NCBI GenBank assembly: GCA_029939945.1 | Contig: JAOZRX010000017.1 | Span: forward strand, 1 to 32,800 | Source of the DNA: Candidatus Izemoplasma sp. | GTDB lineage: Bacteria > Bacillota_I > Bacilli_A > Izemoplasmatales > Izemoplasmataceae | Direction of reading: 5' to 3' | Length of the DNA stretch: 32,800 nucleotides | Shown: in pieces, positions 1-8,034 of the stretch | How the letters are laid out: every line of letters begins with the position of its first letter | How positions within the stretch are numbered: the stretch's first letter is position 1 | The notes under the pieces: generated by a model | The model's input: only the letters and a program-made list of their open reading frames with translations | Database searches by the model: none | Told to the model about the DNA's origin: nothing | Made by a program: the position numbers and the translations under genes

Positions 1-5
1 TAATC

Positions 6-341
6 ATGGAGATTGTTAGTTATGTATTTATGATAATCGGTGGATTATTTTACCTTTTAGGAGGATTGGGTATTTTAAGAATGCCTGACACATTTGATAG
101 AATTCAAGCAGGAACCAAAGCTACTACACTTGGTGCTTTTGCATTATTAATTGGAATCGGAATTAATAACCCTCACTGGATTCATTTAATATTTCTAATT
201 ATTGTCTTTATTGTAATTTCAAATCCAATAGGATCTAGTGCTCTTGCAAAAGCGACATATAAAAGTTGTGTATTGCCTGATAATTTAGTTCAAGATGATT
301 TAGAAGAATTACTTGGAGGTGACGATAATGGACCTAATTAA
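6..341 (+). CDS. mrpG: MrpG/MnhG-type antiporter subunit (MbxC-like)
   Basis: A small membrane protein of 111 aa with about three hydrophobic segments. The sequence LGGLGILRMPDTFDRIQAGT is the hallmark of the PhaG/MnhG/MrpG family of cation/proton antiporter subunits. In Mbh/Mbs-type complexes this subunit belongs to the small-subunit part of the Na+/H+ translocation module. It is the first complete gene of an operon that runs without a break to 10020. MrpE- and MrpF-like genes would be expected just left of the window; the TAA at 1-3 could be the stop of the preceding gene. The ribosome binding site lies outside the window, so the ATG at 6 is chosen by family length. Confidence 0.88.
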   Translation: MEIVSYVFMIIGGLFYLLGGLGILRMPDTFDRIQAGTKATTLGAFALLIGIGINNPHWIHLIFLIIVFIVISNPIGSSALAKATYKSCVLPDNLVQDDLEELLGGDDNGPN

Positions 342-582
342 TATAATAGAAATTATTGTCTCAATTTTACTTGTAGTTATGGCTTTTTTAGCAATTAATT
401 CAAAATCATTAATTAAATCTGTTATGTATTTATCTTCGTTAAGTATGTTAGCTGTTGTTGGTTTTGTAATAATGAAAGCTCCTGATGTTGCTGGAACAGA
501 AGCTGTTATTGGAAGTGGATTAGTAACAAGCTTATTTGTCTTTACGTTACTTGCAGTTAGAAAGGTAGGTAAAGAACAATGA
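328..582 (+). CDS. MbhD-like (DUF4040, MrpA C-terminal-type) subunit
   Basis: An 84-aa, almost wholly hydrophobic protein with three predicted membrane helices. The segment KAPDVAGTEAVIGSGL is typical of the DUF4040/MbhD family, which corresponds to part of the C-terminal region of MrpA. It forms part of the antiporter module of Mbh/Mbs-type complexes. The ATG at 328 is preferred over an upstream TTG because GGAGGT at 315-320 sits 7 bases before it. The start lies inside the end of mrpG and the stop overlaps the next start (ATGA), which indicates translational coupling. Confidence 0.85.
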   Translation: MDLINIIEIIVSILLVVMAFLAINSKSLIKSVMYLSSLSMLAVVGFVIMKAPDVAGTEAVIGSGLVTSLFVFTLLAVRKVGKEQ

Positions 583-1325
583 AAAACTTTTTAGCATTAT
601 TATTGACTTTATTTCTAGGATATATGATTATCGCATCTCTTAGTAATAATGAAGCTTTTCCAAAATATGGAGAAGCAGATGTATCATCTAGAGTTAGTCA
701 AAGATATATCGACAGAAATGTAACTGAAAATCCTGGTGAAGTATTATATGGAGAAGCCACTAATTTAGAAAGTGGATCTGCAAATACAATAGCAGCGATT
801 GTTACTGATTATCGTAGTTTTGATACATTGGGAGAAGTTACAGTATTGACTGTTAGCGCACTGGGTGTTGCTTTACTTCTTGGGGGAGCTAAACAAAGTC
901 GAATAGAACTTAATTTTAAACCAAACTTCATGTTAAGGGTTGGATCAAGAGCTTTATTTGGAATCATTTTGATGACAGGGATGTACATCAGTATTCATGG
1001 TCATTTAACTCCTGGTGGAGGGTTCCCTGGTGGATCAATGATTGCATCATCTTTGCTATTATTATACTTAGCAGATGATGAGTTTAGAGCAAATATAAAA
1101 GGAGTAAAAGTAATTCAAAGTGTAGCAGGAAGTGCTTACGTTATTGCTGGATTACTTGGATTATTTATTGGGACATATTTTTTAGAGAACCTACTTGATA
1201 CTGCAGTGCTTGGTGATTTATTTAGTGCTGGAATGATTCCAATTATTTATGTGTTAATTGGATTTAAAGTTGGTAGTGAAATCTCCCGTATTATTGATAA
1301 TTTCCTTACAGAGGAGAGTGTTTAA
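579..1325 (+). CDS. mrpB: Fused MbhE/MrpB-type antiporter subunit (MbxF-like)
   Basis: A 248-aa membrane protein. Residues 1 to about 100 hold one N-terminal helix, a soluble loop and the segment TDYRSFDTLGEVTVL, typical of the end of MrpA/MbhE. Residues from about 115 form an MrpB/MnhB domain with the family motif HGHLTPGGGFPGGS and further helices. It is thus an MbhE-MbhF fusion in one chain, as I recall for Mbx/Mbs clusters, where no separate E gene is found. The start overlaps the previous stop by four bases. The downstream gene begins one base after its stop. Function: part of the Na+/H+ translocating module; the ion used cannot be read from the sequence. Confidence 0.85.
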   Translation: MKNFLALLLTLFLGYMIIASLSNNEAFPKYGEADVSSRVSQRYIDRNVTENPGEVLYGEATNLESGSANTIAAIVTDYRSFDTLGEVTVLTVSALGVALLLGGAKQSRIELNFKPNFMLRVGSRALFGIILMTGMYISIHGHLTPGGGFPGGSMIASSLLLLYLADDEFRANIKGVKVIQSVAGSAYVIAGLLGLFIGTYFLENLLDTAVLGDLFSAGMIPIIYVLIGFKVGSEISRIIDNFLTEESV

Positions 1326-1326
1326 T

Positions 1327-1665
1327 ATGTTGCAATATGTTGCTATAGTGTTGATTATGTTAGGCCTTTATGGTCTTTTAACACAAAGAAATATCATAAA
1401 AATAATTGTATCGTTAAATATTCTTGAAATTGGAGTTAACTTATTTATTGTAAGTGTTGGATTTGTTGATGGCGGACTTGCACCAATCTTTACAAGTACC
1501 TATAACTCAAGTGTTGATTTTTCATTTGTTGACCCTCTTCCTCAAGCTTTAGTACTTACTGCAATTGTAATTGGTGTAGGAACAACGGCTCTTGGACTTG
1601 CATTAGCCAAAAATATATATCAAAAGTATGGTACTTTTGAAATAGATGAAATGGGGGAAGAATAA
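1327..1665 (+). CDS. mrpC: MrpC/NuoK-type antiporter subunit (MbxG-like)
   Basis: A 112-aa protein with three predicted helices, of the NuoK/MrpC family. QRNIIKIIVSLNILEIGVNL is the characteristic second helix, with the membrane-embedded Glu seen throughout NuoK and MrpC. The C-terminal segment DPLPQALVLTAIVIG is typical of MrpC and MbhG. The ATG at 1327 follows GAGGAGAG at 1312-1319, so the longer reading frame upstream is not used. NuoK-type subunits form part of the proton path next to the large antiporter-like subunits encoded downstream. Confidence 0.9.
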   Translation: MLQYVAIVLIMLGLYGLLTQRNIIKIIVSLNILEIGVNLFIVSVGFVDGGLAPIFTSTYNSSVDFSFVDPLPQALVLTAIVIGVGTTALGLALAKNIYQKYGTFEIDEMGEE

Positions 1666-1666
1666 G

Positions 1667-3049
1667 ATGAGTGCGATATTATTAATCGTTGTACCTTTAC
1701 TAGCTGCATTTATTTCGATATTATTTAAAAAAGCTTCTCCATATATCTTATTAATAGTTTCTTTCGCAAGTGTAATTGTTCTTGGTTATATTGAGTTAGA
1801 AGTAATTACAATTGGTGGATTTGCATCACCTTACGGAATTAATTTAGTCTTTGATCAATATAGTTTAATTGGACTATATATTGTTAATACTTTATTCTTC
1901 TTAGTTGTTGCAATCAATTGTGTTAAATTCAAAGAAATGAGCACAATCTTATTAATTGCACTTGCTGGATTGAATGGATTGTTATTAACTGGTGACTTAT
2001 TCAACTTGTTTGTGTTCATTGAAATTAGTGGTATTGCTGCTTACTTAATAACAGCTACAAACAAGAATCCACTTGCTACATTTAATTATTTAGTAGCTGG
2101 TACTGTTGGAAGTAGTTTATATTTAGTTGGATTAATTATCCTTTATGCAATGTTTGGAACATTAAATATGGCTGATATGGCAAACGAAATTGCAGTTTCA
2201 GGAGTAGATGCATCTTTAGTTGCATTCCCATTCTTGTTGATGTTTATTGGCCTTGGTGTTGAAGCGAAGTTATTACCATTTAATAGTTGGGTTAAAGGAA
2301 TTTTAGCTTCATCTAATAAATTAACTGGTCCAATAATTGCTTCAGTTTATGCTGCTACAATTGGATTTGTAGTTGGTCGTTTATTAACAAGTGTCTTTGT
2401 ATTTAGTGATACATTAGGATTAGTTATAACTATTATCTTATTAGCATCTATCATTGCTGGTGAAGCAATGGCTTTCTCAAGTAATAAAGTTAGAGAAATA
2501 TTATTATTCTCAAGTATTGCTCAAGCAGGACTTGTAGTTTTAGTATTCCTTCAAGGATTTATTGGTTGGGGAGTATTCTTAGTTGTTGCTAATGCTGCTG
2601 GTAAATTTATCTTGTTTACTGTAACGAATCATGCAAGTGATGAGCTTGGAACTGATGAGGTTAATGATTTAAAAGGTTTATTTGTTAATAATAAAATAGT
2701 TGGGTTAGCATTTACTGTTGCTAGTTTAAGTGCAATTGGATTACCTGTATTCTTAGGATTTGTTGTTAAAATGAATATCTTAGGTGATTTATTTGCTGAA
2801 GGTAATTTGTTTATTCCTGCTGTTATCTTAATTACTAGTGTAGTAGAAGGTATTTACTTCGTTAGATTGTTAATTAAATTATGGTATAAAGAACATGACT
2901 TACCAGTTGTTCAATATGATTTTATCATTAAATATGTTGTTGTAATTCTTGCAATATTAATAATGGTATTTGGAGTTTACACAGCACCTATTGAAACAGA
3001 AGCTAATGATTTAGATCTGATTAGTTTTGTTGAAGGGGGGAACCTATAA
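1667..3049 (+). CDS. mrpD: MrpD-type antiporter-like subunit (MbxH-like)
   Basis: A 460-aa polytopic membrane protein of the NuoL/M/N and MrpA/D family with about 14 helices. It keeps the Glu of helix 5 (FVFIEISG, E119) and the Lys of the broken helix 7 (EAKLLPFNSWVKG, K201). These residues carry proton translocation in complex I and Mrp antiporters. FSSIAQAGL and AAGKFILFT match later helices of the family. The ATG at 1667 has GGGGGAA at 1652-1658. The gene overlaps the next by one base (TAATG). It is the first of two large antiporter-like subunits; the pair is one reason to call this an Mbx/Mbs-type complex rather than Mbh. Confidence 0.9.
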   Translation: MSAILLIVVPLLAAFISILFKKASPYILLIVSFASVIVLGYIELEVITIGGFASPYGINLVFDQYSLIGLYIVNTLFFLVVAINCVKFKEMSTILLIALAGLNGLLLTGDLFNLFVFIEISGIAAYLITATNKNPLATFNYLVAGTVGSSLYLVGLIILYAMFGTLNMADMANEIAVSGVDASLVAFPFLLMFIGLGVEAKLLPFNSWVKGILASSNKLTGPIIASVYAATIGFVVGRLLTSVFVFSDTLGLVITIILLASIIAGEAMAFSSNKVREILLFSSIAQAGLVVLVFLQGFIGWGVFLVVANAAGKFILFTVTNHASDELGTDEVNDLKGLFVNNKIVGLAFTVASLSAIGLPVFLGFVVKMNILGDLFAEGNLFIPAVILITSVVEGIYFVRLLIKLWYKEHDLPVVQYDFIIKYVVVILAILIMVFGVYTAPIETEANDLDLISFVEGGNL

Positions 3050-4875
3050 TGGCTAGCATTGAATTAATTATTGTCTTTACTGCGCTTGCAGGAGTCCTTT
3101 CTTATTTTGTAGGTCGATTAAATAAAGTTGCAGGTAGTGTTGTTACTATATTAGCTAGTATGTTTGTCTTCGTAAGTGTTGCTTACTTTGGATATAACAA
3201 CGAACTAATACATAGTACTGAGTTTCTACCATATGTAACATTTAGTGTTACTTATTTAGGACTATTCTTTGCAATTTTAGTTACATTTATCTTTGCAATG
3301 GTATCGTTCTTTAATCCGTTCTTTGTTGAGAAATATAAATATCCAGCATTATACTCAATGCTATACTTACTAAGTTTAGCTGGAGTACTTGGAGTATTCT
3401 TTACAAATAACTTTATGTCTTTATTCTTCTTCTTTGAATTTGTAGTATGGACAAGTTTATTCTTGATTCCAATGGGAAGAAGTAAAAGAGCTGCATCTTC
3501 TTACTATGCATTTAGTACAGTCGGAAGTTTTGCATTATTGTTCGCTATATTTATTATGAGAGAAGCATCAGGAACATTTAATATTGTTAGTTCAATGGCA
3601 AGTGTTAATGGAACTGAAGCAGCAATTGTAAGTGCTTTATTAGCTGTTGCAGCTTTTGCGAAACTTGGAGCATTCCCGCTCAATGTTTGGCTTCCTCGTG
3701 TTTTAGGAAATTCACCAGATGCAATTAGCGCAGTATTTAGTGGTGGGCTTGAAAAGTTAGGTGCCTTTGTTGCAGTGCTTGCTTTAGTGAAATTAGCTCC
3801 GTTTGGATACGTAGTTGATGCTACTGGACTTGCAGCAAGTCAATACGTTATTGCAGCACTTGGTGCTTTAACAATAGTATTCGGTACTTTAATGGCTATT
3901 AGACAAGATGATGCTAAGAAGTTACTTGCTTATTCATCCATGAGTAATGGGGGATATATCTTAGTAGCATTAACAATCGCAAGTAGTGCTAGTGTATCAG
4001 GTGGTCTTTACCATGTTGTTGCACATGCTCTTGCAAGTACAGCTGCCTTTTTAGCAATTGGTGCAGTATCAAGAATTACAGGTACAACTAAGATGAGTGA
4101 ACTTGGTGGAATGATACATAAGATGCCTGTTACTTATTTGGTTTACTTAATAGCTATTATCTCAATGGCAGGTATTCCTCCAATGGGTGGATTTATTAGT
4201 AAATGGCTTATTTTCCAAGCTGTTATTGATAAAGGAATGATTTTAGTAGCTGTTGCGGTATTCTTTGGTAGTATTGGTTCGTTCTTGTATGTATTTAGAC
4301 CGCTTGCTGCTTTGTTCTTAGGGCAAGAATTACCACAACATCGTGAAGTATCAAAAGAAGCTCCATTCTTCATGTTAGTACCAATGGTAATCTTAAGTGG
4401 GTTAATTATTTATACAGGTGTTCTTCCTAATTTCTTCTTAGGATTTATAAATAATGTCTTAACAGAGGTAGGAGTTACTCCTTTAGTAATAGGTAGCTAT
4501 ACAGTTACTGGGACTAATGGTGTATTACAACCTGCATTGATTGCTTCAGTATTTGGTGTTGGTGTGTTAATAGCATTCATTATCTTTATTGTACTTAAGA
4601 AATCACGTAAAGTAGGATTAATGGATACTTATACTGCAGGTAACTTCATATATACAGAAGAGTTAATGCATTATAGTCTTGATTTTTATGCTCCACTAGA
4701 AAGACTATATGAAAAATATATTAATATAACAAAAGATTTCTATAAGAGACTCGAAAACAAAGTTGTTGATTTAGGTCGATTGATGAAGTATTACTTCTTC
4801 ACTAATAAACCTGAAATAATGGTGTTATGGATAATTATAATTATGGGAATCATATTGTGGGGTGACATACTATGA
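3049..4875 (+). CDS. Second NuoL/N-type antiporter-like subunit (MbxH'-like)
   Basis: A 608-aa polytopic protein, the second large antiporter-like subunit. It keeps the helix 5 Glu (FFFFEFVVW, E130), the helix 7 Lys (FAKLGAFPLNVWLP, K205) and the family signature DAKKLLAYSSMSNGGYI. It is about 150 residues longer than MrpD. The extra C-terminal part, from about residue 510, holds a helix, an amphipathic charged stretch with SLDFYAPLERLYEKY, and a last membrane helix. Archaeal Mbx/Mbs operons carry an H' gene in this position. GAAGGGGGG at 3032-3040 is the ribosome binding site, and the start overlaps the preceding stop. The ATGA junction with the next gene indicates coupling. Confidence 0.88.
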   Translation: MASIELIIVFTALAGVLSYFVGRLNKVAGSVVTILASMFVFVSVAYFGYNNELIHSTEFLPYVTFSVTYLGLFFAILVTFIFAMVSFFNPFFVEKYKYPALYSMLYLLSLAGVLGVFFTNNFMSLFFFFEFVVWTSLFLIPMGRSKRAASSYYAFSTVGSFALLFAIFIMREASGTFNIVSSMASVNGTEAAIVSALLAVAAFAKLGAFPLNVWLPRVLGNSPDAISAVFSGGLEKLGAFVAVLALVKLAPFGYVVDATGLAASQYVIAALGALTIVFGTLMAIRQDDAKKLLAYSSMSNGGYILVALTIASSASVSGGLYHVVAHALASTAAFLAIGAVSRITGTTKMSELGGMIHKMPVTYLVYLIAIISMAGIPPMGGFISKWLIFQAVIDKGMILVAVAVFFGSIGSFLYVFRPLAALFLGQELPQHREVSKEAPFFMLVPMVILSGLIIYTGVLPNFFLGFINNVLTEVGVTPLVIGSYTVTGTNGVLQPALIASVFGVGVLIAFIIFIVLKKSRKVGLMDTYTAGNFIYTEELMHYSLDFYAPLERLYEKYINITKDFYKRLENKVVDLGRLMKYYFFTNKPEIMVLWIIIIMGIILWGDIL

Positions 4876-5777
4876 TTACTAATATATTATTTGGTGTAGG
4901 TGTTGCGTTCTTTGGATTTGTACTTCAAACTTCTATTGCTGGTGTTAATAGAAAAGTTGTTGGTCGTGTTCAAAAGCGTTATGGACCTAAATGGTACCAA
5001 GAATTTTTAGATATCTTTAAACTGTTAAGTAAAAGAAGTGTTACTCATGGTTGGATTTTTGACTTTGGAGTAATAATGGCACTTGGTGGAATTATCGGTA
5101 CAGCTATGTTTATGCCAATCACAAGTGATTTAGTAGCATTTGCTGATTTCGATAACTTCTTCATCTTTGTTTACTTAATCGCTGTTGGAATGTTAGGTAT
5201 GGCTATGAGTGCTAGTGGTAGTGGTAATCCACTTGCTAGTATTGGTGTAATGCGTGCTTTAACTACAATGCTTGCTTATGAAGTTCCGTTTATGATTGTT
5301 GTTTTAACAATTATTAAATTAACTGGTACAAGTAGTGTTACTGGAATTGCCGAATTCCAACAACTTGCATCAAACAATTGGTTTATGATTGCTTTACCAC
5401 TTGGTGGTATTGTTGGTGTTATGAGTTTGATGGGAATGATTGGTAAAAAACCATTTGAAACTTATATAGCTCCTGCGGAAATCGCATCAGGACCAATGGT
5501 AGAATATGGTGGAAAACAACTAGGTATGTTATTCATCATGCATGAAATTACTGTCTTTATTGAAGTAAGTTTATTTGTTCATCTGTTCCTTGGAGGAGCA
5601 GAAAATGTCGTACTATTTATCGTTAAATACTTTTTAGTATATACAACACTTAATATTATATCTAGTGTTTATGGACGATTCAAAATAGATCAAGTAGTAT
5701 TATTCTTTTATAAATGGCCAATTCTTATGGCCATATCACAAGCGTTTGTCGCAATTTATTTAGGGTGGGTGATTTAA
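4872..5777 (+). CDS. nuoH: NuoH-type membrane anchor subunit (MbxM-like)
   Basis: A 301-aa membrane protein of the NuoH/HyfC/MbhM family with about eight helices. In these complexes it joins the peripheral electron-transfer arm to the antiporter subunits. The family motifs are visible: RVQKRYGPKWYQEFLDIFKL after helix 1 and the acidic loop KKPFETYIAPAEIASGPMVE followed by EYGGKQLGMLF. In complex I the corresponding acidic loop is thought to transmit redox changes to the proton channels. The start overlaps the preceding stop (ATGA), and the next gene begins directly after its stop. The ion-pumping role is inferred from the family. Confidence 0.92.
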   Translation: MITNILFGVGVAFFGFVLQTSIAGVNRKVVGRVQKRYGPKWYQEFLDIFKLLSKRSVTHGWIFDFGVIMALGGIIGTAMFMPITSDLVAFADFDNFFIFVYLIAVGMLGMAMSASGSGNPLASIGVMRALTTMLAYEVPFMIVVLTIIKLTGTSSVTGIAEFQQLASNNWFMIALPLGGIVGVMSLMGMIGKKPFETYIAPAEIASGPMVEYGGKQLGMLFIMHEITVFIEVSLFVHLFLGGAENVVLFIVKYFLVYTTLNIISSVYGRFKIDQVVLFFYKWPILMAISQAFVAIYLGWVI

Positions 5778-6347
5778 ATGTTATCAACTAAATTTACTAA
5801 GTTAAGCAAAGAAGAAGTAGATCGTAAATGGTGGGAAATAGGAGACTTTTTCCGTCGTAACTCACTTTGGATGTTAATGTATTGTACAGGATGTTGTGCT
5901 ATTGAGTTACCACCAGCAATGACATCAGCATACGATATGGAAAGACTAGGTATGGGGCCAATGGCTACACCTCGTCAAGCAGATGTATTGCTTGTAACTG
6001 GATATTTATCTTTAAAAACTCTTCGTCGTTTGATTTACACATATGAACAAATGAGTGAACCAAAATACGTTGTAGGAATTGGAAGTTGTACTATAAATGG
6101 TGGAATTTATCATGATTCACATGCAGTGATAAATCAGTTAAATCGTTATGTACCTGTTGATGTTTATGTAGCTGGATGTATGCCAAATACAGAAGCTGTA
6201 ATGAACGGGTTTGTTGATTTAATGGGTCTAATAAAAACTAAAAAAGCTAATGGTTGGAAAGATTATCATGCAAGAAATGAATGGTATATGGCAAATCAAA
6301 AAGCTGCTCTTGGGGAGGTAAAAGTCCATGACGAATTCCATGAGTAA
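5778..6347 (+). CDS. nuoB: NuoB-type small subunit with proximal 4Fe-4S cluster (MbxJ-like)
   Basis: A 189-aa soluble subunit of the NuoB/MbhJ family. Cysteines at 36, 39 and 40 (YCTGCCAIELPP), 104 (GIGSCTINGG) and 134 (AGCMPNTEAV) can bind the proximal (N2-type) cluster. The motif CTGCC contains both the CxxC spacing of group 4 hydrogenases and the tandem CC of complex I, so the actual ligands cannot be decided by eye. GSCTINGG and AGCMPNTEA match the conserved cluster-binding loops. The gene begins directly after nuoH and overlaps nuoC by 20 bases. In the complex it would receive electrons from the ferredoxin-like subunit. Confidence 0.92.
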   Translation: MLSTKFTKLSKEEVDRKWWEIGDFFRRNSLWMLMYCTGCCAIELPPAMTSAYDMERLGMGPMATPRQADVLLVTGYLSLKTLRRLIYTYEQMSEPKYVVGIGSCTINGGIYHDSHAVINQLNRYVPVDVYVAGCMPNTEAVMNGFVDLMGLIKTKKANGWKDYHARNEWYMANQKAALGEVKVHDEFHE

Positions 6348-6918
6348 TGTAAAAATGGTTTCAGAAATTATTGAAAATAGTTATAAAGTACTAAAAAAGG
6401 AAGTAATCAGTCAATATCAAGTAAGTTTTGAAGTTAATAAAGATGATGTACATAGTATTTTAACTTTACTTAAAACAAGTGGTTGGATTCAATTGTCTTA
6501 TTTATCAGCAATTGACTGGCCAGAAGAAAATGAATTTGAGCTTGTTTATATTGTCTTTAACTGGGACAAAGCAGTTCACATTCAAATTAGAACAAGATTA
6601 AATCGCGAAAATCCTGTGATGAATTCAATATTACCGATATTCCCAGGATGTAAATATTATGAAAGAGAAACACACGAGTTCTTTGGAATAAAATTCCCGG
6701 GAAATCCAGGTCATGAAAAACAATTAATTTTAGAAGAATGGGATGATATTCCTCCTTTAAGAAAAGATTTTGATCCTCGTGCTTATTCTGATAGAAAATT
6801 TGTTAAGCGTGAATATTCAAATGACTTTGTTAATTTGAATGGTGAAAAAAGCAAACAAATTGCAAGAGAAGAACGTAAAGAAAAAATTATTAAAGTTCGT
6901 AAAGGAGGCAGAAAATAA
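6328..6918 (+). CDS. nuoC: NuoC-type 30 kDa subunit (MbxK-like)
   Basis: A 196-aa soluble subunit. The 30 kDa complex I signature is present (YERETHEFFGIKFPGNPGHE) and is followed by LRKDFDP, the usual end of the conserved domain. The protein has no cofactor motif and is a structural partner of the large subunit. A lysine- and arginine-rich tail of about 35 residues follows the conserved part. The ATG at 6328 is chosen because GGGGAGGT at 6312-6319 sits 8 bases before it; the ATG at 6340 is less well placed. It overlaps the end of nuoB by 20 bases. Confidence 0.9.
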   Translation: MTNSMSNVKMVSEIIENSYKVLKKEVISQYQVSFEVNKDDVHSILTLLKTSGWIQLSYLSAIDWPEENEFELVYIVFNWDKAVHIQIRTRLNRENPVMNSILPIFPGCKYYERETHEFFGIKFPGNPGHEKQLILEEWDDIPPLRKDFDPRAYSDRKFVKREYSNDFVNLNGEKSKQIAREERKEKIIKVRKGGRK

Positions 6919-8024
6919 TGAAAGAGATGAAATTATTTTTAGGACCTCAACATCCTGGCATGCATGGTAATGCATCAGTCCATATGTATGTCGATGGAGA
7001 TATTATCAAAAGAGCATTTTTACTTCCAGGAATGTTACACCGTGGATTTGAAAAAGGAATGGAACGTCATTCTTGGATTAATAATATAAGTTTAATTCCA
7101 AGAGTTTGTGTTGTAGAACCTGACATCAATGAAATGGCATTTGCAATGGGAGCAGAAACTTTAGCTGGTATTACAGTACCTGAAAGAGCTCATTATATTA
7201 GAATGATCATTTTAGAATTAGCTAGATTAAGTATCCATTTAATGTCATATGGTGGGCTAGGTAGTCCAACAGGACTTTATACATTAATGTATCATGCTCA
7301 TACAGACAGAAATACGATTCTTAATATTTTTGAAAAGATTACAGGACACCGTGTATATCATCAATATATTATTCCAGGTGGCGTAAGAAAAGATTTACCT
7401 ATTGGAATAGAAGAAGATATTCATGCTTTCTTAGATGATTTAGAAAACAGATATGAAGAATATCGTGATTTAGGAATTAATAATCCAACAGTATTAGCTC
7501 GTATTACAGATACTATTCCACTTCCTGCAGAAGTAGTATGGGAACTTGGAGTTACAGGTATTGGAATGAGAAGTGCTGTTAATAAACCATATGACTTACG
7601 TAAAGTAATGCCATATGCAAGATATGATAAGATTGATTTTGAAGTTCCAGTTGCTGATTATAGTGACGCTAAAAGTAGAGTTGACTGTAAACTTCAAGAA
7701 GTTATTCAATCAATTAGTATTATTCGTCAGTGTTTAAAATTAATACCTGAAGGTGATGTTAGAGTTCCTCTAGGTAGAGGACAATCAATGAGATGGACTA
7801 TTCCTAAGGGACATGTTTATTCAGTTGTTGAATCAAGTCGTGGTGAATTTGGTTATTTTATGGTTTCAAATGGTGGAGTTAACCCTTATAGAGTTGGGGT
7901 TAGAGGAGCAAGCTATCCGCAAGGATTACTTGGTATCGAAAAATATTTACCAGGAACTCGTCTAGATGATGCTGCCTTATGGGTAGACACAATGGGCGTA
8001 TGTTCTCCTGAGATTGACAGATAG
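6918..8024 (+). CDS. nuoD: NuoD-type large subunit without a complete NiFe site (MbxL-like)
   Basis: A 368-aa protein of the NuoD/HycE/MbhL family: GPQHPGMHGN near the N-terminus, GMLHRGFEKGMERH, and the C-terminal end SPEIDR, which resembles complex I (E-x-D-R). In group 4 NiFe hydrogenases two CxxC motifs bind the metals. Here the first reads RVCVVEP (C64, then Glu in place of the second Cys). The second reads DTMGVC (Met359 in place of the first Cys, C362 kept). With only two of four ligands it is unlikely to be a hydrogenase. I recall a similar partial loss in Mbx/Mbs large subunits. GGAGGC at 6904-6909 precedes the ATG. Confidence 0.9.
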   Translation: MKEMKLFLGPQHPGMHGNASVHMYVDGDIIKRAFLLPGMLHRGFEKGMERHSWINNISLIPRVCVVEPDINEMAFAMGAETLAGITVPERAHYIRMIILELARLSIHLMSYGGLGSPTGLYTLMYHAHTDRNTILNIFEKITGHRVYHQYIIPGGVRKDLPIGIEEDIHAFLDDLENRYEEYRDLGINNPTVLARITDTIPLPAEVVWELGVTGIGMRSAVNKPYDLRKVMPYARYDKIDFEVPVADYSDAKSRVDCKLQEVIQSISIIRQCLKLIPEGDVRVPLGRGQSMRWTIPKGHVYSVVESSRGEFGYFMVSNGGVNPYRVGVRGASYPQGLLGIEKYLPGTRLDDAALWVDTMGVCSPEIDR

Positions 8025-8034
8025 GAGTGAATTT

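Noticed and set aside
6-4875. A plain Mrp Na+/H+ antiporter operon
   Set aside because: The genes run without a break into NuoH, B, C, D and I-like subunits, and there are two large antiporter-like subunits as in Mbx.
6918-8024. A group 4 NiFe hydrogenase (Mbh or Ech)
   Set aside because: Two of the four NiFe ligand cysteines are replaced (Glu and Met), and the C-terminus is complex-I-like.
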